Origin: Terriglobia bacterium
GTDB lineage: Bacteria > Acidobacteriota > Vicinamibacteria > Vicinamibacterales > CAVVIG01
Direction of reading: 5' to 3'
Assembly (NCBI GenBank): GCA_020073005.1
Contig: JAIQFX010000043.1
Coordinates: 1 to 51,656, forward strand
DNA: 51,656 nucleotides
Shown: positions 45,013 through 51,656 of the stretch, piece by piece
Position numbering within the stretch: position 1 is the first letter of the stretch
How the letters are laid out: each line of letters opens with the position of its first letter
Program-made: the position numbers and the translations under genes
Notes under the pieces: model-generated
The model's database searches: none
Told to the model about the DNA's origin: nothing
The model's input: the letters and a program-made list of their open reading frames with translations, nothing else

Positions 45013-45941
45013 TGGCATTCCTTTTTCCCGGACAAGGCGCGCAGCGCGTCGGCATGGGCAAAGCCCTCGCCGACGCGTTTCCCATCTGCCGCGACACCTT
45101 CGCCGAAGCCGACGCCGCGCTCGGCGAGCCGCTCAGCCGCGTCATCTTCGACGGCCCCGAGGATCAGCTCACGCTGACCGAGAACGCGCAGCCCGCGATT
45201 CTCGCCGTCAGCACGGCCACCTGCCGGCTGCTCGCGTCGCGCGGACTGACGCCGGACTTCGTCGCGGGTCACAGCCTCGGCGAGTACTCGGCCAATGTCG
45301 CGGCAGGCACATTCGGCTTCGCCGACGCGCTGCGGATCGTGCGCCGCCGCGGCCGCTACATGCAGGAAGCCGTCCCGGTCGGCACGGGCGCGATGGCGGC
45401 GATTCTCGGACTCGACGCGGACACAGTCACGCAAGCGTGCGAGGAAGCCGCGCAGGGAGACGTGGTCAGCGCGGCCAATCTGAACGGCGCGGGCCAGATC
45501 GCGATCGCGGGCACGAAGGACGCCGTCGCGCGCGCGGGCGAACGCGCGAAAGCGCTCGGCGCCAAGCGCGTCATTCCGCTCGCCGTGAGCGCGCCGTTCC
45601 ATTGCGCGCTCATGAAGCCGGCCGAAGAACGGCTGGCGCCGGAGCTGCGCGCGCTGCGCGTCAGCGATCCGCGCGTGCCGATCGTCGCCAATGTCGACGC
45701 GGAGCCCAAGCGCGACGGCCGCGCGGCGATCGAGGCGCTCGTGCGCCAGGTGTCCGCGCCCGTGCGCTGGGAAGCCGTCGTCGCGCGTCTTGCGTCGGAA
45801 GGCGTCACAACGTATGTTGAGGTAGGGCCGGGGACGGTGCTCAGCGGGCTGGTGCGCAAGATGCACCGTGACGCGGCCGTGTTCAACGTCGGCGGTCCGG
45901 ACGATCTCGCAGCGATGGCTTCACTGTTGAGGCAGGCCTGA
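45009..45941 (+). CDS. fabD: Malonyl-CoA:ACP transacylase FabD
   Basis: The 310-residue enzyme loads malonate onto ACP for fatty acid synthesis. Motifs: FLFPGQGAQRVGMG, the nucleophile Ser89 in GHSLGEYSA, VSAPFHCALM with the catalytic His, and VEVGPGTVLSGL. Start ATG 45009 overlaps the plsX stop. The last residues LRQA and the TGA lie in a GTAGCGC-type hairpin (45929-45954). Confidence 0.96.
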   Translation: MMAFLFPGQGAQRVGMGKALADAFPICRDTFAEADAALGEPLSRVIFDGPEDQLTLTENAQPAILAVSTATCRLLASRGLTPDFVAGHSLGEYSANVAAGTFGFADALRIVRRRGRYMQEAVPVGTGAMAAILGLDADTVTQACEEAAQGDVVSAANLNGAGQIAIAGTKDAVARAGERAKALGAKRVIPLAVSAPFHCALMKPAEERLAPELRALRVSDPRVPIVANVDAEPKRDGRAAIEALVRQVSAPVRWEAVVARLASEGVTTYVEVGPGTVLSGLVRKMHRDAAVFNVGGPDDLAAMASLLRQA

Positions 45942-45954
45942 AGGCCTGCGCTAC
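45929..45954 (-). repeat. GTAGCGC-type hairpin variant at the fabD stop
   Basis: On the minus strand it reads GTAGCGCAGGCCTTCAGGCC and continues TGCCTC. Compared with the other copies, the tail GTAGCGC is kept and the stem is changed on both sides (AGGCCT and AGGCCT around TC), so pairing is preserved. On the plus strand it supplies the TGA stop of fabD (45939-45941). Confidence 0.85.
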
Positions 45955-45960
45955 CTCTTC

Positions 45961-46701
45961 ATGTTCGAGCTGACCGGAAAAGTCGCGCTTGTGACGGGTG
46001 CGTCGCGCGGCATCGGGCGCGCCATCGCCGAGCGGCTCGCGTCGCGCGGCGCGACGGTGGTGGCCGCGGCGCGCGGCGATCATGCCGCCGCGACCGTCGC
46101 GGCGATTACGGCGGGCGGCGGGCGCGCCGAGGCGATGAGCCTCGACGTCACGGACGCGGCGGGCGTCGACGCCGCGCCCGGCGCGATCGTCGCAACGCAC
46201 GGCCGGCTGGACATTCTGATCAGCAACGCCGGCATCACGCGCGACCAGCTGCTCATGCGCATGAAGCGCGAGGACTGGGATGCGGTGCTGGCGACGAACC
46301 TGACCGCGACGTTCCTCCTGGCCAAGGCCGCCGTGCGGCCGATGGTGAAGCAGAGCAGCGGCCGCATCATCGCCGTCAGCTCCGTCGTCGGGCAGATGGG
46401 GAACGCGGGGCAGACGAACTACGCGGCGTCGAAGGCGGGACTCATCGGTTTCGCCAAGGCGCTGGCCCGCGAAGTGGCCTCGCGGGCGATTACGGTGAAC
46501 GTCATCGCGCCGGGCATGATCGAGACCGACATGACCCGCGCGATTGCGGAAAAGGCCCGGGTGGACTGGGCGGCGCAGATTCCGCTCGGCCGTCTCGGCA
46601 CGGCGGACGATGTGGCCGCGGCGGCGTGCTTTCTTGCGTCCGACGAGGCGTCGTATATTACAGGGCACGTACTGGCGGTCAACGGCGGGATGTACATGTA
46701 G
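45961..46701 (+). CDS. fabG: 3-oxoacyl-ACP reductase FabG
   Basis: The 246-residue short-chain dehydrogenase has VALVTGASRGIGRAIAERLA (NADP loop), ISNAGITRDQLLMRMKREDW, catalytic Ser140/141, Tyr154 and Lys158 in VSSVVGQMGNAGQTNYAASK, and the tail ITGHVLAVNGGMYM. It reduces 3-oxoacyl-ACP in elongation. It sits between fabD and acpP in a standard fab cluster. Confidence 0.96.
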   Translation: MFELTGKVALVTGASRGIGRAIAERLASRGATVVAAARGDHAAATVAAITAGGGRAEAMSLDVTDAAGVDAAPGAIVATHGRLDILISNAGITRDQLLMRMKREDWDAVLATNLTATFLLAKAAVRPMVKQSSGRIIAVSSVVGQMGNAGQTNYAASKAGLIGFAKALAREVASRAITVNVIAPGMIETDMTRAIAEKARVDWAAQIPLGRLGTADDVAAAACFLASDEASYITGHVLAVNGGMYM

Positions 46702-46710
46702 GAGGAGTGA

Positions 46711-46953
46711 ATGGCGGTAGCCGACAAGGTCAAGAGCATCATCGTGGAGCAGCTGGGCGTCGACGAAGAAGAAGTGACGCCGGATGCCTCGTTCGTCGAC
46801 GACCTCGGCGCCGACTCGCTCGACACGGTCGAGCTGGTCATGGCGTTCGAGGAGGAATTCGGCATCGAGATTCCGGACGAGGACGCCGAGAAGATTACGC
46901 GCGTGAAGGAAGCGGTCGAGTACATCGAGTCGCACGCCAAGGGGAAGAAGTAG
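46711..46953 (+). CDS. acpP: Acyl carrier protein
   Basis: The 80-residue acidic protein carries the growing acyl chain on phosphopantetheine attached to Ser36 in [40 protein letters not shown] is the typical second half. A strong ribosome site (AGGAGTGA) precedes ATG 46711. Its TAG leads into a stable hairpin. Confidence 0.98.
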   Translation: MAVADKVKSIIVEQLGVDEEEVTPDASFVDDLGADSLDTVELVMAFEEEFGIEIPDEDAEKITRVKEAVEYIESHAKGKK

Positions 46954-46974
46954 GGGCCGAGCTTGCTCGGTCCC
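46953..46974. repeat. GC-rich hairpin after acpP
   Basis: GGGGCCGAGC (46953-46962) pairs with GCTCGGTCCC (46965-46974) around a TT loop, with one G-T pair. It begins at the last base of the acpP stop. There is no T-run, so it may stabilise or partly attenuate the acpP transcript. Its compact form is like the other hairpin repeats. Confidence 0.65.
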
Positions 46975-46992
46975 GGAACCCAAGAATCACAC

Positions 46993-48243
46993 ATGACCAA
47001 TAGACGACGGGTTGTCGTCACGGGCATCGGACTGGTGTCGTCGCTCGGCATCGGCACGGACGCGAACTGGGCGGCGCTGACCGCCGGCCGGAGCGGCATC
47101 GGACCGATCACGAAGTTCGACGCGGCGCAGTTCGCGACGCGCATCGCGGGCGAAGTGCGCGGTTTCGACCCGCTGCGGTTCATCGACAAGAAAGACGTCA
47201 AGAAGATGGACGTCTTCATCCAGTACGCCATCGCGGCGTCGCAGTTCGCGATGGACGATTCGAAGCTGCAGATCACGCCCGACATCGCCGCGAGCGTCGG
47301 TGTCTTCATCGCGTCGGGCATCGGGGGATTCACCACCATCGAGCGCGAGCACAAGGCGCTGCTCGAGGGCGGTCCCCGCAAGATCTCACCCTTTTTCATC
47401 CCGTCGGCCATCATCAACCTGGCGGCCGGGCAGGTGTCGATTCGCTACGGCGCCAAGGGCCCGAACTCCGCGACGTGCACGGCGTGTTCGGCGTCGGCCC
47501 ACGCGATCGGCGACGCGTTCGAGATCATCCGCCGCGAGGACGCGGACGTCATGATCGCCGGCGGATCGGAGGCGGCCATCACGCCGATGGGCGTCGGCGG
47601 CTTCGGCGCGCTGCGCGCGCTGTCCACGCGCAACGACGAGCCGGCGCGCGCCAGCCGGCCCTTCGACAAGGATCGCGACGGCTTCGTCGTCGGCGAGGGC
47701 GCGGGCGTCCTGATTCTCGAGGAGTACGAGTTCGCGAAGCGCCGCGGCGCGCGGATCTACGCGGAGCTGGTCGGGTACGGCATGAACGCGGACGCGTATC
47801 ACATCACGGCACCGTCGGAAGACGGCGACGGCCCGTTCCGCGTCATGGGCACCGCGATCAAACACGCGGGCATTCAGCACCAGCAGGTCGACTACATCAA
47901 CGCGCACGGCACGTCGACGCCGCATGGCGACAAGGTCGAGACGATTGCGATCAAGCGCTGCTTCTCGCCGCACGGACGCGTGCCGCCCGTGTCGTCGACC
48001 AAGTCGATGACCGGGCATCTGCTCGGCGCGGCCGGCGGCCTCGAGGCCGGCATCACCGTGCTCGCCGTGCACCATCAGCTCGCGCCCCCGACGATCAACC
48101 TCGATCATCCCGACGCGGAGTGCGATCTGGACTACGTCCCCAACAAGGCGCGCCAGATGCCGATTACCTACGCGCTGTCGAATTCCTTCGGCTTCGGGGG
48201 GACAAACGCTGCGTTGCTCTTCAAGAGGCTCAGCAACGCATGA
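46993..48243 (+). CDS. fabF: 3-oxoacyl-ACP synthase II FabF
   Basis: The 416-residue condensing enzyme has the active-site Cys165 in NSATCTACSASAHAIGDAFE, His in YINAHGTSTPHGDKVE, and Lys/His in SSTKSMTGHLLGAAGGLEAG. The N-terminus RRRVVVTGIGLVSSLGIGTD is typical. It elongates acyl-ACP with malonyl-ACP. Start ATG 46993 is preferred because the upstream in-frame GTG-type extension lies in the hairpin region. Confidence 0.96.
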   Translation: MTNRRRVVVTGIGLVSSLGIGTDANWAALTAGRSGIGPITKFDAAQFATRIAGEVRGFDPLRFIDKKDVKKMDVFIQYAIAASQFAMDDSKLQITPDIAASVGVFIASGIGGFTTIEREHKALLEGGPRKISPFFIPSAIINLAAGQVSIRYGAKGPNSATCTACSASAHAIGDAFEIIRREDADVMIAGGSEAAITPMGVGGFGALRALSTRNDEPARASRPFDKDRDGFVVGEGAGVLILEEYEFAKRRGARIYAELVGYGMNADAYHITAPSEDGDGPFRVMGTAIKHAGIQHQQVDYINAHGTSTPHGDKVETIAIKRCFSPHGRVPPVSSTKSMTGHLLGAAGGLEAGITVLAVHHQLAPPTINLDHPDAECDLDYVPNKARQMPITYALSNSFGFGGTNAALLFKRLSNA

Positions 48244-48329
48244 CCACCGAATGTGGTCATCGAGTCATCTGGTTGTCGAGTCATTGCCATTCAATGACCA
48301 AACCAATCGACTCGATAACCAGATGACTC
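48241..48329. repeat. 21-bp inverted repeat between fabF and etfB
   Basis: TGACCAC (48241-48247) pairs with GTGGTCA (48253-48259). A longer 21-bp inverted pair then joins 48262-48282 (GAGTCATCTGGTT...) and 48309-48329 (...AACCAGATGACTC), with a single G-U type mismatch and a 26-base loop. The fabF stop TGA is the first three bases. There is no T-run. Confidence 0.85.
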
Positions 48330-48338
48330 AATGATCAA

Positions 48339-49100
48339 ATGAAGATCGCCGTCTGCATAAAACAAGTGCCCACCCGCGAGTGGCAGCCCCGCCTCAACGA
48401 CAGCAAGACCTGGATTCGCGAGCAGGACGCCAGCTTCGAGATGAACGAGCCGGACGCCTACGCGCTCGAGGAAGCGCTGCGGCTGAAGGAGAAGCACGGC
48501 GGGGACGTGGTCGTGTGCTCGGCGGGTCCGTCCCGCGTCGCGCAGGTGATTCGCGAGGCGCTCGCGCGCGGCGCGGACCGCGCGATCCACGTCGAGGACG
48601 ACGGGCTGGCCAGCGCGGATGCGTTCGTCACCGCGGAAGCGCTGGGCGCGGCGATGAAGGACGAGAAGTTCGATCTGATCCTGACCGGCCTGCAGTCCGA
48701 CGACCAGGGCTTCGCGCAGGTCGGCGTGATCCTCGCCGAGCGCCTCGGTCTGGCGCACGCGACGATCATCATGGAAGTGCAAGTGGATGGCGCGCAGCTG
48801 CGCGTGAAGCGTGAATTGGAAGGCGGCTGGTTCCAGTGGGTCGCGATGCCGCTGCCGGCCGTGCTGACGATTCAGAGCGGCATCAACCAGCTGCGCTACG
48901 CGACGCTCAAGGGCATCATGGCGGCGAAGAAGAAAGAAATCCGCAAAGCGTCCGCCGCCGCCACGTCGCCGAAGCAGCGGATTGTGAATCTCTACGTGCC
49001 CGAGAAGGGCAAGAAGACGCAGCTCATCGGCGGAACACCGGCTGAAGCCGCGAAGGAACTCGTGCGCCGGCTGCGCGAGGAAGCGCGGGTGATTTCGTGA
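48339..49100 (+). CDS. etfB: Electron transfer flavoprotein subunit beta
   Basis: The 253-residue subunit holds AMP (or FAD in bifurcating types). Motifs: MKIAVCIKQVPTREWQPRLN, FEMNEPDAYALEEALRLKEK, LILTGLQSDDQGFAQVGVIL and PAVLTIQSGINQLRYATLKG. It accepts electrons from acyl-CoA dehydrogenases with EtfA. It overlaps etfA by four bases (GTGA). Confidence 0.96.
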   Translation: MKIAVCIKQVPTREWQPRLNDSKTWIREQDASFEMNEPDAYALEEALRLKEKHGGDVVVCSAGPSRVAQVIREALARGADRAIHVEDDGLASADAFVTAEALGAAMKDEKFDLILTGLQSDDQGFAQVGVILAERLGLAHATIIMEVQVDGAQLRVKRELEGGWFQWVAMPLPAVLTIQSGINQLRYATLKGIMAAKKKEIRKASAAATSPKQRIVNLYVPEKGKKTQLIGGTPAEAAKELVRRLREEARVIS

Positions 49101-50068
49101 TCCTCGTCATCGCCGAGCAGCAGAACGGCAAGCTCAATCGCGCGACGTGGGAGACCATCGTCGGCGCGCAGATGCTGGCGACGGCGTCGAGCGCACCCAT
49201 CACGGTCCTCGTGCCGGGCGCGAACGGCGCGTCGGTCGCCGCCGAGCTGGCCGCGGCGAAAGTCAGCGACGTCGTCACGCTCGAACACGCGGCCCTCGAG
49301 CCGTACACGCCCGATGGGTTCACCGCGGCGCTGCAGGCGGCGATCGCGCAGCTGTCGCCGGCCTACGTCCTGCTGCCGCACACCTATCAGACCCGCGACT
49401 TCGCGCCGAAGCTCGCCACGCGCCTGGACCGCGCGATCATCACCGATGTGACCGCGGTCAGGACGGGAGGCGCGGGCGTCGCGTTCGTCCGTCCCATGTT
49501 CCAGGGCAAGCTGACCGCCGACGTCATGCCGCAGGGACCGGCGCCGCATTTCGTCACGTTCCAGATCGGCGCCTACCGTGTCGATCAGGTGACGAAGGGT
49601 TCGCAGCCGGCGCCGACGCGCGCGCTCACTGTGACCGTCGATGCGTCCGCGATCAGGCAGAAGCCGGAAGCGCCGTTCCAGCAGGCGAAGCAGGCCGTGG
49701 ACCTGTCGCAGGCCGAGCGCATCGTATCGGTGGGACGCGGCATCAAGGAACAGACCAACATCGCGCTCGCGCAGAAGCTCGCCGACGCGATCGGCGCCGA
49801 AATCGCCGCATCGCGGCCGATCTGCGACGCGGGCTGGCTGCCGATGGAGCGCCAGGTCGGGAGTTCCGGACAGACGGTCGCGCCGAAGCTGTACCTCGCG
49901 CTCGGCATCTCCGGCGCGATTCAGCATCTGGTCGGCATGAAGGGATCGAGCACCGTCGTCGCGATCAACAAGGATCCCGACGCGCCGATCTTCGAGGTCG
50001 CCGACTACGGGATCGTCGGCGACCTGTTCGAGATCGTTCCGGCCATCATAGAAGCGGTCAAAACGTAG
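49097..50068 (+). CDS. etfA: Electron transfer flavoprotein subunit alpha
   Basis: The 323-residue FAD-binding subunit starts at GTG 49097. The C-terminal FAD domain carries VSVGRGIKEQTNIALAQKLA, AASRPICDAGWLPMERQVGS, SGQTVAPKLYLALGISGAIQ and AINKDPDAPIFEVADYGIVG. Its partner EtfB is upstream and the membrane oxidoreductase that probably accepts its electrons is ten bases downstream. Confidence 0.96.
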   Translation: MILVIAEQQNGKLNRATWETIVGAQMLATASSAPITVLVPGANGASVAAELAAAKVSDVVTLEHAALEPYTPDGFTAALQAAIAQLSPAYVLLPHTYQTRDFAPKLATRLDRAIITDVTAVRTGGAGVAFVRPMFQGKLTADVMPQGPAPHFVTFQIGAYRVDQVTKGSQPAPTRALTVTVDASAIRQKPEAPFQQAKQAVDLSQAERIVSVGRGIKEQTNIALAQKLADAIGAEIAASRPICDAGWLPMERQVGSSGQTVAPKLYLALGISGAIQHLVGMKGSSTVVAINKDPDAPIFEVADYGIVGDLFEIVPAIIEAVKT

Positions 50069-50077
50069 ACGGAGCGC

Positions 50078-51656
50078 ATGCAGACGCTCGCGTTCTGGAT
50101 CCTGCTCCTCGCGTTCATGGGCGCGTTCGCGGCGCAGGTGGCGACGCGCGTGCGCCTCATCGCCGCGGCCTCGAATACCTTTTCCTTAGACCAGCTCGGC
50201 TTCCGCGTCCGCCGCTTTCTGGCCGACGTGGTCTTCCAGCGCCAGACGATTCGGGAGCGGCCGGTTCCGGGTCTCGCGCACGCCTTCGTCTTCTGGGGCT
50301 TCGTCGCGTTCGCCGGCTACACGCTGGTCGAGTTCCTCTCCGGCCTCGGCATCGTCGATCTCACGCACACCGGCTGGTTCGGCGCCTACCATCTCATCCT
50401 GACGCCGTTCGCCGTCGCCGTGCTGGCGGGTATCGTCTTCCTGTTCATCCGTCGCGCATTCGTGCGGCCCGTCGCGCTGGGCAAGACCGTGTCGATCGAG
50501 TCGCTCGTGATCGCGGCGTTCATCGCGACGCTGATGATCACGTTCCTGCTGACGTATCGGCTGGACGACACGTCGCTCGCTGGACGCGTGAACTGGTGGG
50601 TGCACGCGCTTGTCATCCTCGCGTTCATGGCGCTGATTCCGGCGTCGAAGCACTTTCACCTCGTGCTCTCGCCGATCACCGTCTTCCTGAAGTCGCCGGA
50701 GCTCGGCAACCTGCCGAACCTCGACTTCGAGAAGGAACAGGTCGGCCTCGAGACGCTGAAGGATCTCGGCAGCAAGAGCGTGCTCGACGCGCTCACGTGC
50801 GTCGAGTGCGGGCGCTGCCAGGTGAACTGCCCCGCGTGGGGCGCGGGCAAGGACCTGAATCCGAAGGAAATCATCCTGCAGACGCAGCACGCGCTGCTCG
50901 CGGGCGAGCCGGGGAAGAAGCTCGGTGAGATCTACAGCGAGAAAGTCCTCTGGCAGTGCACGACGTGCGGCGCCTGCGAGAACCAGTGCCCGGTCGGGAT
51001 CGAGCACCTGCCGATTCTGATCGGATCGCGCCGCGGTCTCGTGTCCAACGGCGACGCGCCCGAGTATCTCGGCGCGGTCTACAACCACCTCGAGCGGCGC
51101 GGCAACATCTGGGGCCTCGGATCCGATCAGCGCCAGAAGTTCGTCGAGTCGGCGCAGCTCGAGACGTTCGATCCGCGGAAGCACGACGTCCTCGTCTGGC
51201 TCGGCTGCGCGGGCGCGTTCGAGGCGGACTTCCAGAAGTCGCTGCGATCGATGTTCGAGATCCTGCGCAAGAAGAACGTCCGGTTCGGCGTCCTCTCGAA
51301 AGAGAAGTGCACGGGCGATCCCGCGAAGCGCACCGGCAACGAGTACATGTTCCAGGAGCTCGCGAACGCCAACATCGAGGATCTGAACGCCGCCGGCCCG
51401 AAGAAGATCGTCACGTCGTGCCCGCACTGCGTGAAGACGATCGGCAACGACTACCGCAAGTTCGGCTACGAGGTGGAGATTGTCCACTCGTCGGTATACG
51501 TCGAAGAGCTGACGCGCGATCTTCGTAGCGCGAGCCTTTCAGGCGAGCGTGATTCCGTGACCTTTCACGATCCCTGCTATCTCGGCCGCTACGCCGGCAA
51601 GGTCGACGAGCCGCGCGCGCTCCTGACGCGCTTCGGCGCCGACATCAGCGAGCCCG
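50078..51656 (+). CDS. Membrane Fe-S oxidoreductase, probable ETF:menaquinone oxidoreductase (partial)
   Basis: An open frame of about 526 residues from ATG 50078 runs off the window. The N-terminal third has about five membrane helices related to nitrate-reductase gamma-type cytochromes. Next are two 4Fe-4S motifs (CVECGRCQVNCP from Cys241 and CTTCGACENQCPVG near residue 295), then a CCG-type domain (VWLGCAGAFEAD, KEKCTGDPAKRTGNEY, VTSCPHC, and a second HDPCYLGRY). This layout, directly after etfBA, matches the family called EMO, which passes electrons from ETF to menaquinone. Residues 483-491 (RSASLSGER) come from an in-frame GTAGCGC repeat in the linker before VTFHDPCYLGR. Confidence 0.93.
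   Translation, partial: MQTLAFWILLLAFMGAFAAQVATRVRLIAAASNTFSLDQLGFRVRRFLADVVFQRQTIRERPVPGLAHAFVFWGFVAFAGYTLVEFLSGLGIVDLTHTGWFGAYHLILTPFAVAVLAGIVFLFIRRAFVRPVALGKTVSIESLVIAAFIATLMITFLLTYRLDDTSLAGRVNWWVHALVILAFMALIPASKHFHLVLSPITVFLKSPELGNLPNLDFEKEQVGLETLKDLGSKSVLDALTCVECGRCQVNCPAWGAGKDLNPKEIILQTQHALLAGEPGKKLGEIYSEKVLWQCTTCGACENQCPVGIEHLPILIGSRRGLVSNGDAPEYLGAVYNHLERRGNIWGLGSDQRQKFVESAQLETFDPRKHDVLVWLGCAGAFEADFQKSLRSMFEILRKKNVRFGVLSKEKCTGDPAKRTGNEYMFQELANANIEDLNAAGPKKIVTSCPHCVKTIGNDYRKFGYEVEIVHSSVYVEELTRDLRSASLSGERDSVTFHDPCYLGRYAGKVDEPRALLTRFGADISEP
51525..51548 (+). repeat. GTAGCGC-type hairpin repeat inside the Fe-S oxidoreductase gene
   Basis: An exact 24-base copy of the elements at 19442 and 41081. 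It is 24 bases (eight codons) long and is read in a different phase from the DUF2085 copy, adding RSASLSGER-like residues without a stop codon. Confidence 0.92.

Overview
The window is one continuous stretch of a GC-rich bacterial chromosome, and almost every base is coding. Protein sequences and gene order point to a diderm (outer-membrane) bacterium, most likely Acidobacteriota and perhaps class Vicinamibacteria. The reasons are lipid A, Bam and Lol genes, the futalosine route to menaquinone, and many short intergenic repeats. The taxonomy is an inference. I saw no rRNA, tRNA, CRISPR array, transposase or phage gene, and no gene-free stretch above 300 bases.

Layout. 1-3768: a minus-strand RND efflux operon (TetR regulator, adaptor, pump) with a palindromic operator. 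3859-4943: small membrane proteins. 4958-10215: enoyl-CoA hydratase, ribH, nusB, lysS and the LolC/LolD lipoprotein exporter. 10312-18400: clpC, then an envelope cluster (bamA, Skp/OmpH, a fabZ-lpxA fusion, lpxI). 18516-20915: a Gfo/Idh/MocA oxidoreductase and a UbiD decarboxylase. 21003-24302: four translationally coupled genes of unknown function, three of them diverged secreted paralogues. 24330-31038: a PLP dehydratase, an MBL-fold hydrolase, a Yip1-type membrane protein, a large subtilase-like protein and two related lipoproteins. 31053-37529: a menaquinone block (a cysteine-free MqnE-like protein, mqnA, mqnC, amidohydrolase, ubiA, ubiX, menG/ubiE). 37596-42989: TonB-like protein, a 29-residue membrane protein, miaA, hfq, deoB, dGTPase and small membrane ORFs. 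43082-48243: DUF177, rpmF, plsX, fabD, fabG, acpP, fabF. 48339-51656: etfB, etfA and a truncated membrane Fe-S oxidoreductase that probably passes ETF electrons to menaquinone.

The most striking non-gene signal is several classes of short repeats. One class is compact hairpins whose core begins GTAGCGC. Another is tandem 7-nt units, and a third is inverted arrays of 8-9 nt units. They fill gaps, supply stop codons, overlap a start region (menG), and in three places sit in frame inside genes (DUF2085, mqnA, Fe-S oxidoreductase). Other points worth attention are the coupled paralogue cassette at 21003-24302, the cysteine-less MqnE relative, the FabZ-LpxA fusion whose catalytic His lies upstream of the first ATG, and a subtilase with Glu where the catalytic His is expected.
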